Assembly (NCBI RefSeq): GCF_008245005.1
Contig: NZ_CP043427.1
Span: 1,364,001 to 1,428,000 of the forward strand
Direction of reading: 5' to 3'
Origin: Campylobacter sputorum subsp. sputorum
GTDB taxonomy: Bacteria; Campylobacterota; Campylobacteria; Campylobacterales; Campylobacteraceae
Length of the DNA: 64,000 nucleotides
Below are positions 27,328-37,393 of this stretch, piece by piece. The notes beneath the pieces are model-generated. The model had not been told where the DNA came from and made no database searches. It was given only the letters and a program-made list of their open reading frames with translations. Position numbers and translations under genes: made by a program. How positions within the stretch are numbered: the stretch's first letter is position 1; each line of letters starts with the position of its first letter.

Positions 27328-28155
27328 ATGAAAAGTAAAATTTTAACATTTGGTATCGCTATGCTTATGGCTGGTTCGCTCTATGCAAAAGATAATAATC
27401 TAGTTATGGCAACCACAACAAGCACAGATGACACAGGTTTGCTAGATGCTTTGTATCCTATCTATAAAGCAAAAACAGGTGTTGATTTAAAATGGACAGC
27501 AGTTGGCACAGGAAAAGCTCTTGAAATGGGTAAAAACTGCGATGTTGATGTGCTTTTTGTTCATTCGCCAAAATTAGAAAAAGAGTTTGTAAAAGATGGC
27601 TATGGTGTTGATAGAAAACCGGTTATGTATAATGATTATGTGCTAATAGGCGATAAATCTTTAGTAGATAAATTTAAAGGCAAAAGCTTAAAAGAGGTTT
27701 TTGAAATTATACAAAAAGATAAAATTCCTTTTTATAGCAGAGGCGATAAGAGCGGAACACACAATAAAGAGCTAGATATATGGAAAAAATCTATATCAAA
27801 TGTCCCAGAAAAAGAGTCTTGGTATAAACAAACCGGTCAAGGTATGCTCGCAACTATAAATATAGCAGCAGAACAAAAGGGTGTAACATTAACAGATCGT
27901 GGAACTTTCATAAAATACGAAGCACAACATAAAGGAAATCCACCACTTGTACTTCTAAACGAAGGCGATAATAATCTTAAAAATTTCTACTCAGTTATAA
28001 ATGTAAATCCGGAAAAATGTCCTAAAGCCGACGAGGAAAATGCAAAAGAATTTGCAAATTGGATAACAAGCGATGAGGGACAAAAATTTATAAATGACTT
28101 TAAACTTATGGATAAACAGCTATTTACAGCTGATGCAAAAGATAGAAAAGAGTAA
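27328..28155 (+). CDS. tupA: Tungstate-binding periplasmic protein
   Basis: 275 residues after starting at the second ATG, which is 6 bases from AAAGG; the first (27322) is too close. A signal peptide (SKILTFGIAMLMAGSLYA) is followed by LVMATTTSTDDTGLLDALYP, the TTTS oxyanion-binding motif of TupA/ModA-like proteins. WYKQTGQGMLATINIAAEQ and TDRGTFIKY form the second lobe. Delivers tungstate to TupB. The IMPACT-family gene follows 8 bases later. Confidence 0.93.
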   Translation: MKSKILTFGIAMLMAGSLYAKDNNLVMATTTSTDDTGLLDALYPIYKAKTGVDLKWTAVGTGKALEMGKNCDVDVLFVHSPKLEKEFVKDGYGVDRKPVMYNDYVLIGDKSLVDKFKGKSLKEVFEIIQKDKIPFYSRGDKSGTHNKELDIWKKSISNVPEKESWYKQTGQGMLATINIAAEQKGVTLTDRGTFIKYEAQHKGNPPLVLLNEGDNNLKNFYSVINVNPEKCPKADEENAKEFANWITSDEGQKFINDFKLMDKQLFTADAKDRKE

Positions 28156-28163
28156 AATCGTAT

Positions 28164-28790
28164 TTGCAATCCATAAATGAAATTTTCACAGCAAAGCAGG
28201 AGATAAAAAAATCCACTTTTATCTCCTATCTATGCCCGTTTGATGAATTTAAAACACTCCATGAAAAACTAAAATTAGAACATCCAAAAGCCGTTCATAT
28301 AGTTTGGGCATATAGACATTATAATGAATTTTTTCAAATCGTAGAAAATCAAAGTGATGATGGTGAGCCAAAAGGAACAAGTGGCCCACCTAGCCTAAAT
28401 GCTTTGCGTGGAGCAAATTTAATAAACTGCGGTGTTTTTGTAGTAAGATATTTTGGCGGTATAAAGCTTGGAACTGGCGGTTTAGTAAGAGCATATTCAA
28501 CAAGTGTAAATTTGGCTATAAATGGTGCAAATTTGATACCTTTTGAGATAAAAGATGATTGTATATTTTTCATACCATTTATTCTAACACGCAAATTTGA
28601 GTATTTTTTTGAGAAAGAAAATTTACAAATTACAAACAAAACTTTCAACCAAAACGGCTGTGTAGTGGAGTGCAAGCTCACACAAAACGCATTTGCAAGC
28701 TTGCTTGAATTTAGCACAAATTTAGAAAATCAAGGTTTTAACTTTCTAGCTCTGCCACTTTTTGCAAAAGATTTTATCCGTTTTTCCTAG
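28164..28790 (+). CDS. IMPACT/YigZ family protein
   Basis: 208 residues. The core signature is full: [47 protein letters not shown] ferredoxin-like C-terminal part follows. The family is linked to translation control in eukaryotes; the bacterial role is unclear. Start is TTG at 28164, without a strong ribosome site, 8 bases after tupA. The 3' end overlaps the convergent serC by 17 bases. Confidence 0.88.
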   Translation: MQSINEIFTAKQEIKKSTFISYLCPFDEFKTLHEKLKLEHPKAVHIVWAYRHYNEFFQIVENQSDDGEPKGTSGPPSLNALRGANLINCGVFVVRYFGGIKLGTGGLVRAYSTSVNLAINGANLIPFEIKDDCIFFIPFILTRKFEYFFEKENLQITNKTFNQNGCVVECKLTQNAFASLLEFSTNLENQGFNFLALPLFAKDFIRFS

Positions 28791-29844
28791 CAAACTCATC
28801 CATAAATGAAACTAGAGCTTTTACATCTTCTAAACTAACAGCATTATATATAGACGCTCTTATGCCGCCTAAACTCCTATGACCTTTTAAGCCTATCATA
28901 TTTTCTTTTTGAGACATCTCTACAAATCTTTTTTCTAACTCTTCACTTTTTAGATTAAATGTAACATTCATTAAAGATCTAGAATTTTTTCTTGCAAAAG
29001 GCTTGTAAAAATCGCTATTTGCGTCTATAAATTCATACAATACACTTGCTTTTTTAACATTATACTCATTTATTTTTGCCAAACCGCCCTGTTTTTTAAT
29101 CCACTTTGTAACAAGATCAAACATATAAATTCCAAATGTATTTGGCGTATTGTAAAGTGAATTATTTTTAATATGAGTTAAGTAGCGAAGCATAGTTGGA
29201 ACACTAGATTTTACGCGATCTGCTAAATCTTTTCTAATTATAACAAGAGTTACGCCAGATGGTCCTGCATTTTTTTGAGCTCCTCCAAAAAAAAGCCCGA
29301 TATTGCTAAAATCAACATCCCTGCTTAAAAGATCGCTTGAACTATCCACAACTAGCGGACACTTTGTCTTTGGAAGTTCTTGGTATTGTGTTCCATGAAT
29401 TGTATTATTTGAGCAAATATACGCATAATCAGCATTGTCGCTAAAACTAAATTTTGGAATATAGTTAAATTTAGCATCCTCGCTAGTTGCTACAACTTCG
29501 CAGTTTATGCCTTGAATTTGTGCTTCTTTTATAGCTTTACTAGTCCAAGTGCCAGTATCTACATACTGGGCAACACCGCCATTATATAAATTCATAGGAA
29601 CTTGTGCAAACTGCAAACTACCACCACCTTGTAAAAATAACACAGCAAAATCATCACTTATATTATAAAGCTCTTTTACATTTGATATGGCTGAGTCTAA
29701 AACTTGCTCAAATGTTTTGCTTCTATGGCTAAGTTCCATTATAGAACTGCCACATCCATTAAAATCGCTAAATTCATTTTTCGCATATTCTAAAACTTCT
29801 AAGGGAATACAACTTGGTCCTGCATTAAAATTTAAAGCCCTCAT
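28774..29844 (-). CDS. serC: Phosphoserine aminotransferase
   Basis: PLP enzyme of serine and pyridoxine synthesis, 356 residues. Starts [37 protein letters not shown] and [17 protein letters not shown] (PLP lysine in AQK) are diagnostic; the tail has [15 protein letters not shown]. The ATG at 29844 is 7 bases from GGAGG; the TTG two codons before is too close. Operon with xseA upstream. Confidence 0.96.
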   Translation of the reverse strand: MRALNFNAGPSCIPLEVLEYAKNEFSDFNGCGSSIMELSHRSKTFEQVLDSAISNVKELYNISDDFAVLFLQGGGSLQFAQVPMNLYNGGVAQYVDTGTWTSKAIKEAQIQGINCEVVATSEDAKFNYIPKFSFSDNADYAYICSNNTIHGTQYQELPKTKCPLVVDSSSDLLSRDVDFSNIGLFFGGAQKNAGPSGVTLVIIRKDLADRVKSSVPTMLRYLTHIKNNSLYNTPNTFGIYMFDLVTKWIKKQGGLAKINEYNVKKASVLYEFIDANSDFYKPFARKNSRSLMNVTFNLKSEELEKRFVEMSQKENMIGLKGHRSLGGIRASIYNAVSLEDVKALVSFMDEFARKNG

Positions 29845-29860
29845 AATCAATCCTCCAAAT

Positions 29861-31027
29861 TTAATTTATTATTTTTGCATCTTTTGAGAAATTTTGCGAA
29901 TAAATAGTTATAATGTCATCTTTTTTAAGTTCTTCTAAAGACATAAGTTCGCCGTTTTTTCGTATTTCTACTAAATTTTTTGTTTTAGCAAAAAAATTCT
30001 CTTTTTCTTTAAAAATATTTTGTAAATTTTCAATCTTATTTAATGAATTAGAAATATTCATATTTATAAAATTTTTCAGCTTAAATTTAATATGTTCTAA
30101 ATTTTGATTATATATAGATAGTTTTTGTTTTAAATTTGAGTTTAAAAATAAGCTTTTTTTTAGATTAAGTAGCGAAATGGCATTTTGCAATTTATAATTT
30201 ATAAGATTTTCTAACACATCCTCTTTTTTATCAAGTAGTTGCATAATTTCATCAATACTTGGAAGCAGATCCATCATAGCAGCACTTGGCGTTGGACTTC
30301 TATGATCGCTTACAAAATCGCTTATGCTAAAATCAATCTCATGTCCGATAGCACTTATAATAGGTGTTTTTAGTGCATAAATACACCTTGCTAAGCCCTC
30401 ATCATTAAAACACCAAAGATCCTCTCTACTCCCACCACCTCTTGCAATTATAAGAGTATCATATCCTATACTATCAGCTTTCATGAGAGCTTTTATGAGA
30501 TCATTTGGTGCATTTTCGCCCTGAGTTAAAGAATCAAATACGCTTATTTTTACGAATTGCCATCTACTTTTTGCAATTTTTAGCATATCTTGAAGTGCAG
30601 CACTTGTTTTTGATGTTATTATCGCTATTTTCTTTGGATATTTTGGAAGTGGTTTTTTATGAGAAATATCAAATAAACCCTCTTTTTCTAGTTTATCTTT
30701 TAGCTGTTTAAAAGCAAGTTCTAACTCACCCTCGCCGCTTGGACGCATAGATTTTAAATTTATTTGATATGTGCCGCTTGGCGAAAACAGCGTAATCTTA
30801 CCACTAGCTACAATTTTTATACCCTCAATTGGAGTAAATTTTACTTTTACATTATCAAATTTAAACATCGTTGCAGAAATGCTGGCTTTTTCGTCTTTTA
30901 GAGTAAAATACCAATGACCTGATGAGTGTCTTGTTAGTCTTGAAATTTCGCCCTCAACTTCTATAGATGAAAAGTTGGTTTCAAGAAGCGATTTTGCCTG
31001 CTCGTTTAACTCGCTAACGCTAAGCAT
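29861..31027 (-). CDS. xseA: Exodeoxyribonuclease VII large subunit
   Basis: 388 residues. N-terminal OB-fold ([20 protein letters not shown]) and catalytic core ([55 protein letters not shown]), then a helical coiled region. Degrades single-stranded DNA with XseB, which is not in the window. Start is 1 base after ubiE. Confidence 0.95.
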   Translation of the reverse strand: MLSVSELNEQAKSLLETNFSSIEVEGEISRLTRHSSGHWYFTLKDEKASISATMFKFDNVKVKFTPIEGIKIVASGKITLFSPSGTYQINLKSMRPSGEGELELAFKQLKDKLEKEGLFDISHKKPLPKYPKKIAIITSKTSAALQDMLKIAKSRWQFVKISVFDSLTQGENAPNDLIKALMKADSIGYDTLIIARGGGSREDLWCFNDEGLARCIYALKTPIISAIGHEIDFSISDFVSDHRSPTPSAAMMDLLPSIDEIMQLLDKKEDVLENLINYKLQNAISLLNLKKSLFLNSNLKQKLSIYNQNLEHIKFKLKNFINMNISNSLNKIENLQNIFKEKENFFAKTKNLVEIRKNGELMSLEELKKDDIITIYSQNFSKDAKIIN

Positions 31028-31028
31028 T

Positions 31029-31745
31029 TTATATATCTTTTATCTTTTTAGCAACAAAAAGAGTGCAAACATCAAAACTATACCCTTTTGTAAGCTCTAA
31101 CTCAAAACCAGCCTCACTAAGCTCATCTTTGAAGCTCTCTTTATCTAAAAAATTGCTGATTGAATTTGGAAGATACTCATATGCTTTTTTATTTTTAGAT
31201 ATCATTCCACCAAGCGTAGGCAAAATATTTGCTATATAAAAATCTCTAAAAAATGGTATCAAACCACCATGTTTTCTTTTAGTAAATTCCAAAACTACAA
31301 GATAGCCGCCACTTTTTAAAACTCTATTAAACTCGCTTAAAGCTTCTTTTCTTTGAACTACATTTCTTATACCATAACTTATGCTTAAAATATCTCCAAA
31401 ATTTGAATCAAGTGTAGTATCATCGGCTTTTGCTGTTATAAATTTATAATTTGGAAATTTATTTTTTGCTACATTAAGCATTCCAACACTTGGATCAATG
31501 CCAATCATATCGTTTATTTTAATACCAAATTTCTTAGAAATATCTTCCCAGATACCCATCATATCGCCAGTTCCACAAGCAACATCTATGATATTTATAT
31601 CTTTTTTATCTATTTTTTTTAACACTATCTTACACGCATTTTTACGCCAACTTGTATCTATACCAAAACTTATGACTCTATTTGCTTTATCATAAGTTGG
31701 TGCTATTTCATTAAACATTTCAACGATTTCTTTTTGCTTTTCCAT
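31029..31745 (-). CDS. ubiE: Demethylmenaquinone methyltransferase UbiE/MenG
   Basis: SAM-dependent C-methyltransferase of 238 residues that makes menaquinone, the quinone of Campylobacter. Motif I is NIIDVACGTGDM; RVISFGIDTSWRK before it and SYGIRNVVQRKEALSEFNRV after it are family-specific. Between the CYTH-CHAD gene and xseA. Confidence 0.95.
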   Translation of the reverse strand: MEKQKEIVEMFNEIAPTYDKANRVISFGIDTSWRKNACKIVLKKIDKKDINIIDVACGTGDMMGIWEDISKKFGIKINDMIGIDPSVGMLNVAKNKFPNYKFITAKADDTTLDSNFGDILSISYGIRNVVQRKEALSEFNRVLKSGGYLVVLEFTKRKHGGLIPFFRDFYIANILPTLGGMISKNKKAYEYLPNSISNFLDKESFKDELSEAGFELELTKGYSFDVCTLFVAKKIKDI

Positions 31746-31754
31746 TAACTTTCT

Positions 31755-33170
31755 TTATGTGTAAATTTTAATTATCTTTGAACTTTTTAAAAATCTTTTT
31801 CTAAGTTTGTCTTTTTTTCTAAGTATTTCATCTCTTAAATTTATAATATCTTTTTTAAATTTAGATTTTAACTCAGATAAATCGTTATTATCGTGATTTT
31901 CTAATTCGTCTATCATCGATAACCAAACATCTCTATCTTGAAGATTTCCAAAAAGCTCTTGTGCTTCTTTTGATTTTAAAATACAATTTAATAACTTCTC
32001 ATCCTTATAAAAACTCTTATACATATCAGCTAAATATCTGAATTTCTTAAATTCTATTCTAATTTTATGAAAATACGAATTTTTGCAATCGCTATTAAGA
32101 TTAAATAGTCTTTTTTGCAACTTCACCATTTGAATTCTAAGAGCTTTTGATACAAGTTTTTTTAGTTTTTTATCGTGATTTATACCTTTATAAAAATCAC
32201 TATTTTCTCTTAGCAGCATACTCCACTCTTCAAATAAAATTTCACTATCTTCTAAAATTTGTTTAAACTGGGTAATTTGCCTATTTTTACTATTTCTCAA
32301 AATGGCCTTATGGGTCTCATATTCATCTGAATTATCTATAAAATTTAAAAAAACATCGATATCTCTAATCTTATTTGTAGAATTTGCTAGTTTTTTAAAC
32401 TCATCGCAAAAATGCTTAGTAATATCTTGATCAAAAACAGAGCCTATAAGCTTTAAAAGTGATCTACTTTTTCTTAAATTTACTCTAAATTGATGCATTG
32501 ATTCATCATTAAATGTTTTTAAATAATCATTTTTATAATGCTGTATCAATTTAAAAAGATAATAAAAACTAACTCTTACACCATCCATTGCATTAATACT
32601 GTCTGGAAAAACTAAATTTTGAAGAAGTGGGCTTACTTTATCTAAAATATCCATACTTTTTTCTACATCAAAACCAGCATCAGGATTTCCAAAAAGAGCT
32701 AAATTTTTATTTTTATACTCATCTTCATAAGTAATCTCTTTTAAAATATGTTTTTGTAAAAAATTTGGAATTTTAAAATTATTAGCGTCATCTATAGTAA
32801 GAAACTCTATTTCCAAAACAATAAGCCCTGATAAATCGCCACTATAAATGTCTATATTGCAAGGTAAATTATTTATTTTAAAAAGATATCTATCTTTACT
32901 AATAAGGCTTCCAAGCATAAGCTCTTTTGCTCGTTTAAACTCTTTTTTGGTTATTTCATGTTCGTTTTCAACTCTTGAAATACCTTTGCCTTTTTTGTAT
33001 GTAAAAAAGTAACTCTTAGAGCTTTTTCGATATCTTCTTTCATCAAATTTAGTTATTTGCGTGTAGAATTGCTCAACTTTTAAAAGTTGAAAATTTATAT
33101 CATCAAGCGTAAACTCATCTAAAATAATTTCGCTATCTATAAGAAATTTACGCTCTATTTCTAGAACCAC
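31755..33170 (-). CDS. CYTH-CHAD domain protein
   Basis: 471 residues: an N-terminal CYTH domain (about 1-175) opening with the ExExK-like EIERKFLID, and a C-terminal CHAD domain (about 205-460) with DGVRVSFYYLFKLI, MHQFRVNLRKSRSLLKL and conserved histidines and arginines. CYTH enzymes hydrolyse inorganic or thiamine triphosphate; CHAD domains bind polyphosphate granules. So a polyphosphate-linked triphosphatase is plausible. The start is GTG at 33170, with AAGGA 7 bases upstream. It takes the place of a different gene in C. jejuni (recollection). Confidence 0.88.
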   Translation of the reverse strand: MVLEIERKFLIDSEIILDEFTLDDINFQLLKVEQFYTQITKFDERRYRKSSKSYFFTYKKGKGISRVENEHEITKKEFKRAKELMLGSLISKDRYLFKINNLPCNIDIYSGDLSGLIVLEIEFLTIDDANNFKIPNFLQKHILKEITYEDEYKNKNLALFGNPDAGFDVEKSMDILDKVSPLLQNLVFPDSINAMDGVRVSFYYLFKLIQHYKNDYLKTFNDESMHQFRVNLRKSRSLLKLIGSVFDQDITKHFCDEFKKLANSTNKIRDIDVFLNFIDNSDEYETHKAILRNSKNRQITQFKQILEDSEILFEEWSMLLRENSDFYKGINHDKKLKKLVSKALRIQMVKLQKRLFNLNSDCKNSYFHKIRIEFKKFRYLADMYKSFYKDEKLLNCILKSKEAQELFGNLQDRDVWLSMIDELENHDNNDLSELKSKFKKDIINLRDEILRKKDKLRKRFLKSSKIIKIYT

Positions 33171-33228
33171 AGCACTATCCTTGCAAAATTTTGATTAATT
33201 TTAGCAAAATAGTGCTTAAAATATCAAA

Positions 33229-33639
33229 TCAAGAACAATGTTTGCAAGTTTTTACACTAGCTACTACATTAAACTTTTCTACAAAATTTGAAAGCTTTTG
33301 CTCCAAATTTTTTTGAAAATTTTCCATTGATCCATCTTCAAAAATCATATCTTCAACATGACCGCAATTTTCACAAACTATATGAATATGCGGATATTCA
33401 TAGATATCATATTTTGTTTTTTGATTTGGCATATTAACCTCAACTACCAAGCCTTTATCCATAAGTGTTGCTAAATTTTTATAAACAGTTGCCAAAGATA
33501 TAGATGGATAATAGTTTTTAATGCTTTCATAAAGCTCATCTATATTTGGGTGTTTATGCTCACTTAAAACACTCAAAACACAAAGTCTTTGTGGTGTTGC
33601 CTTTAAATCAAATTTTTTCAATAATGAAATGTGATCCAT
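33229..33639 (-). CDS. perR: Peroxide-responsive repressor PerR (Fur family)
   Basis: 136 residues, the same length as C. jejuni PerR as I recall it. Winged-helix N-terminus (ATPQRLCVLSVLSEHKHPNI, PSISLATVYKNLATLMDKGL) and a metal-binding C-terminus with HIHIVCENCGHVED and the second CxxC, CKHCS. It senses peroxide and iron and represses katA, ahpC and others in C. jejuni. It sits between CYTH-CHAD and dxs, as perR does in C. jejuni. Fur itself is the alternative, but size and neighbours favour PerR. Confidence 0.9.
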   Translation of the reverse strand: MDHISLLKKFDLKATPQRLCVLSVLSEHKHPNIDELYESIKNYYPSISLATVYKNLATLMDKGLVVEVNMPNQKTKYDIYEYPHIHIVCENCGHVEDMIFEDGSMENFQKNLEQKLSNFVEKFNVVASVKTCKHCS

Positions 33640-33693
33640 AGCATCTCCTTAAATTTTTTGAAATTATTATATATTATTTTATTTAAAAGAAGT

Positions 33694-35535
33694 TTATATT
33701 AGTTGATATTTTTTTTCTTTTAGAATTTTTGTAGACAGTGACTCCACATCTATTTGCAATGATTTTTCCACTAAATTTGTATTGCCATGAGTTATAAATT
33801 TATCATCATACTCAAAACTAACTATACAGACATCTTTTATTTCATTTTCTTGTAAAAATGTTGCCAAAATTGAGCCGATACCTCCACTTTTTGCACTATC
33901 GCTAAAAATATACCAAATTTTATGATTTTGTGCTAAATTTACCAAAAGCTCTTTATCAAGAGGCTTTGCAAAAACAAGATCTACTAGCGTTGGTTTAAAT
34001 TCGTTTTTTAAATTTTGTGCTACCTTGTAAGCTTTTCCAACACCATTACCATAGCCTATAAAAGCTACATTTGAATTTCCGTTGCATAAAATTTCGCCTT
34101 TGGCATACTGTATCTTTTTAGGCTCAAATTCATCTTGCAAAATAAAAGCTCCACGCGGATATCTAAACGCACAAACGCCTTTATGCTCATATGAATAATC
34201 AATAACAAATTTAAAGCTTTTTTCATCTCTTGGTGCAAAAATCGTTATATTTGGGATAGCATTTAGATAGCTTATATCAAAAGCACCTTGATGAGTTTCG
34301 CCATCTTCTCCGACAATTCCAGCTCTGTCTATTGCAAAAACAACATTTGTATTTAAAATAGCACAATCATGTATAATCTGATCATAAGCACGCTGCAAAA
34401 ATGTAGAATATATCGTGATATATGGCTTAAAACCTTCTTTTGCCATAGCTGACATTGAAGTTACTGCGTGTTGCTCTGCTATGGCTACATCCCAAAATCT
34501 ATCAGGAAATCTCTGTATCAAAGGCTCAAGCCCAGTTCCTGTTGGCATAGCAGCGGTAACTCCTACTACATTATCATGTTTTAAGGCAAGATCCATCAAA
34601 TTTTCACTATAAATTTTTGTTGCATTTTTATTTGATTCTTTTTTTATAAACTCACCGCTTTGTATATCAAAAGGTCCGACACCATGCCAATTTTCATAAT
34701 GCCCCTCGGCTTTTTCGTATCCTTTGCCTTTTAAAGTTTGAGCATGAACTATAACTGGCTTATTCATACTTTTAGCAACTTCTAGGGCAGAAATCAAATC
34801 TTTTAGATTATGTCCATCAACTGGTCCGATGTATTCAAGTCCAAGTTCTTCAAAAAACATACCAGGAGTTATAAGCCTAAAACCCTCTTCAAATTTCTTA
34901 GCCATATAAGCAGCACCTTGCGGCACATAGCTTAAAAGCTGATTTATGCGACCTTTAAATTTCTGATAAAACTGCCCTGCCATCATCTGAGAAAGATATT
35001 TACTAAGTGCTCCTATTGGCTTACTTATACTCATTTCGTTATCATTTAGTATAATAACACAGGGATATTTTCTATCTCCTAGCTCATTTAATGCCTCATA
35101 AGCCATGCCGCCACTTAAAGCACCATCTCCTATGAGTGCTATTGGGAGTTTAAATTCTTTTTTTAGTTTTATTGCTTTACAGACTCCAACAACTAAAGAT
35201 ATAGAAGTTGAACTATGACCTGCTATGAAATAGTCTTTATTACTTTCACTTGGTTTTGTGTAGCCGCTAATGCCGCCAAATTGTCTTAATGTTTCAAACT
35301 CACTCCAATTTCTAGTAAGAAGTTTATGTGTATAACTTTGATGACTTACATCAAAAATAAAAGGATTTATACTTGGATCAAAAACATAATGCATTGCCAA
35401 AGTAAGTTCTACAGCACCCAAATTTGAGCTTAGATGACCACCATTTTTACTAACTACTTCAACTATTTTTTTTCTTATATCAAATGCTAATTCTTCTAAC
35501 TCTTCTGTGTTTAAATTTTTAAAATTTTCTATCAT
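33694..35535 (-). CDS. dxs: 1-deoxy-D-xylulose-5-phosphate synthase
   Basis: Thiamine-diphosphate enzyme that starts the MEP isoprenoid pathway. 613 residues. N-terminal VSKNGGHLSSNLGAVELTLA and FDVSHQSYTHKLLT; cofactor motif IGDGALSGGMAYEALNELGD with NDNEMSIS; pyrimidine domain with AIAEQHAVTSMSAMAKEGFK and GIVGEDGETHQGAFD. The start is 2 bases after the fliH stop, so it is co-transcribed with flagellar genes. dxr (58937) encodes the next step. Confidence 0.97.
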   Translation of the reverse strand: MIENFKNLNTEELEELAFDIRKKIVEVVSKNGGHLSSNLGAVELTLAMHYVFDPSINPFIFDVSHQSYTHKLLTRNWSEFETLRQFGGISGYTKPSESNKDYFIAGHSSTSISLVVGVCKAIKLKKEFKLPIALIGDGALSGGMAYEALNELGDRKYPCVIILNDNEMSISKPIGALSKYLSQMMAGQFYQKFKGRINQLLSYVPQGAAYMAKKFEEGFRLITPGMFFEELGLEYIGPVDGHNLKDLISALEVAKSMNKPVIVHAQTLKGKGYEKAEGHYENWHGVGPFDIQSGEFIKKESNKNATKIYSENLMDLALKHDNVVGVTAAMPTGTGLEPLIQRFPDRFWDVAIAEQHAVTSMSAMAKEGFKPYITIYSTFLQRAYDQIIHDCAILNTNVVFAIDRAGIVGEDGETHQGAFDISYLNAIPNITIFAPRDEKSFKFVIDYSYEHKGVCAFRYPRGAFILQDEFEPKKIQYAKGEILCNGNSNVAFIGYGNGVGKAYKVAQNLKNEFKPTLVDLVFAKPLDKELLVNLAQNHKIWYIFSDSAKSGGIGSILATFLQENEIKDVCIVSFEYDDKFITHGNTNLVEKSLQIDVESLSTKILKEKKYQLI

Positions 35536-35537
35536 AA

Positions 35538-36368
35538 CTAATCACCAATTATCTTTTTTACATTCATTAATCTATTTTGAAGCGTAGCATCTAAATTTCC
35601 AACATCGCTTAAAAGGACAACTCCGCCGGGACTAATCGCATCATCTGAAGTTATTTTTATCTTCGCATCTTCTTTGGCTAAATTTTGCATTAACTCAAAA
35701 TCTTTTGGATTTACCTTTAACTCTATATGAGTAGCATCTTTTATATCTTTCATAAGAGCTTTTGCAAGATTTTGTGCGACTACAGATGAGTTTGCATTTA
35801 CCTCTTTTTGTATAACTTCTTTTGCTATGTCAATAGCAGCTAAGCTTAGTTCATTTTCATTTGTAGTCAAAAAATTTTGTAAATTTTGACATTCGCTTTC
35901 AAGTTTTGAGATAGAACTTAGATATTTTGCATTAAGTTCATCAAATTTAATGTCAAATTCTGATTTTGCTTTTTCATAACCTTCTTTTTGTGCATCTTCT
36001 TTAGCCCTTGAAATTTCACTATCAAGTCTTTTTTCAAATTCTTTTTCTTGATTTTCTATTTGCATTTGAAGTTTTATAATATTTCCACTAAGCTCATCTG
36101 TTCTCTTCAAAAGCTCTTCTATAAAGCTACTATGAGCTTCTTCTAATGGGTTTTGTTTTGGCGTATTTTCTGTTTGAGAACTAACTTCTACAATCTCTTC
36201 ATTTTGTATAGTTTTGCTCTCTATTGGGGCTATATTTTCACTATTTTCTTCTTTTTTGTTACTTGTTTTTTGCTCTTCTTCTAAATTTGATCCAATAACT
36301 TTAAATCTATATGATTCGATATTATGCGATGGTGCAACTGAATTTGAAATTACTGTATTTGATATCAT
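35538..36368 (-). CDS. fliH: Flagellar assembly protein FliH
   Basis: 276 residues. FliH regulates the FliI export ATPase. The N-terminal 75 residues are low-complexity and acidic; the middle (85-160) is a long coiled coil (QMQIENQEKEFEKRLDSE); the C-terminal part (170-276) is the V-ATPase E-like stretch with ATHIELKVNPKDFELMQNL. Overlaps fliG by 4 bases. Variable N-termini are normal. Confidence 0.88.
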   Translation of the reverse strand: MISNTVISNSVAPSHNIESYRFKVIGSNLEEEQKTSNKKEENSENIAPIESKTIQNEEIVEVSSQTENTPKQNPLEEAHSSFIEELLKRTDELSGNIIKLQMQIENQEKEFEKRLDSEISRAKEDAQKEGYEKAKSEFDIKFDELNAKYLSSISKLESECQNLQNFLTTNENELSLAAIDIAKEVIQKEVNANSSVVAQNLAKALMKDIKDATHIELKVNPKDFELMQNLAKEDAKIKITSDDAISPGGVVLLSDVGNLDATLQNRLMNVKKIIGD

Positions 36369-37393
36369 TCTATCATCTCATCTTGTTCGCCTATTTGGAA
36401 CACACCTTGAGAAGCTAAAACTTGAACTTGTTCTACAACTTTTCTTTGAGCTTCTTCAACATCTTTAAGTCTAACTGCACCTAAAAATCCCATCTCTTCA
36501 AGAAACGCTTCACTTGCTCTTTGACTCATATTTTGAAGGAATTTTTCTTTTAAAGCTTCACCAGAACCTTTAAGCCCTATCATTAAAATTTTCTTATCAA
36601 CAACTTTTAAAATTTCTCTTATAGCATTTGCATTAAGATTTGTAATATCTTCAAATGTAAACATAAGATCTTTGATGGTTGAAGCAAGTTCTGTATCTGC
36701 TTGCTCAATCTTTTCAATAGTAGTTTTGCTTGCTTTTTGTCCAAGTCTATTTAATACCTCAGCAACAGCTCTTGGACCACCAACTTCAACTTTATAAGAT
36801 GTAAGAGAGGCTAGTTTGCTTTCTAATACAGTTGAAACTCTTTTTATCACAGATGGGCTGATATCGCCTAAATTTGCCATTCTTAAAACCACCTCGCCTC
36901 TTAATTCATCATCAAAATAATTAAGCGTCTCAGCAGCACTTGTTACATCCATATGAGCCAAAATTAAAGCTATCGTTTGAGGATGTTCTTTTGTGATAAA
37001 ATCAGCAATTTGCTGTGGTTTAATCTTTTCAAGATATGAAAATGATTTCGTTGATTCCATGCTTTTAGAAAGTTTATCAAGAATTTTTTGTGCTATTTCA
37101 GGACCAAAGGTTTTATAAAGTATCTCTTTTGCATACTCTATACCGCCTGTTTTCATATATTGATTTGATTGCATTAAAGCATAAAATTCCTCTAAAACAG
37201 CCGCAGCTATTTGCCTATCAATACTTTTAGAAGTTGCTATATATCTAGAAATTTCAGTTATAGTTTCTATTTCCATATGTGAAAAAATAAGAGCAGTTGG
37301 CTCCTCGCCAAGTTGAATTAATAAAATCGCTATTTTTTCAGCCATAGAAAGGTCATTATACAAAGCCTTTTGTTGTTCAGTGAGTTTTACCAT
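36365..37393 (-). CDS. fliG: Flagellar motor switch protein FliG
   Basis: 342 residues from ATG 37393, with AAGGA 6 bases upstream (a TTG one codon earlier is less likely). The rotor protein of the C-ring that binds FliF and the stator. Middle-domain EHPQTIALILAHM is the family's EHPQ motif; the C-terminal torque helix region contains FTFEDITNLNANAIREILK. The ATG overlaps the fliF stop. Confidence 0.96.
   Translation of the reverse strand: MVKLTEQQKALYNDLSMAEKIAILLIQLGEEPTALIFSHMEIETITEISRYIATSKSIDRQIAAAVLEEFYALMQSNQYMKTGGIEYAKEILYKTFGPEIAQKILDKLSKSMESTKSFSYLEKIKPQQIADFITKEHPQTIALILAHMDVTSAAETLNYFDDELRGEVVLRMANLGDISPSVIKRVSTVLESKLASLTSYKVEVGGPRAVAEVLNRLGQKASKTTIEKIEQADTELASTIKDLMFTFEDITNLNANAIREILKVVDKKILMIGLKGSGEALKEKFLQNMSQRASEAFLEEMGFLGAVRLKDVEEAQRKVVEQVQVLASQGVFQIGEQDEMIE

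Noticed and set aside
33661-33683. AT-rich near-palindrome before perR, as a possible PerR autoregulation box
   Set aside because: Compared with TTATAATNATTATAA only about half of the positions fit.
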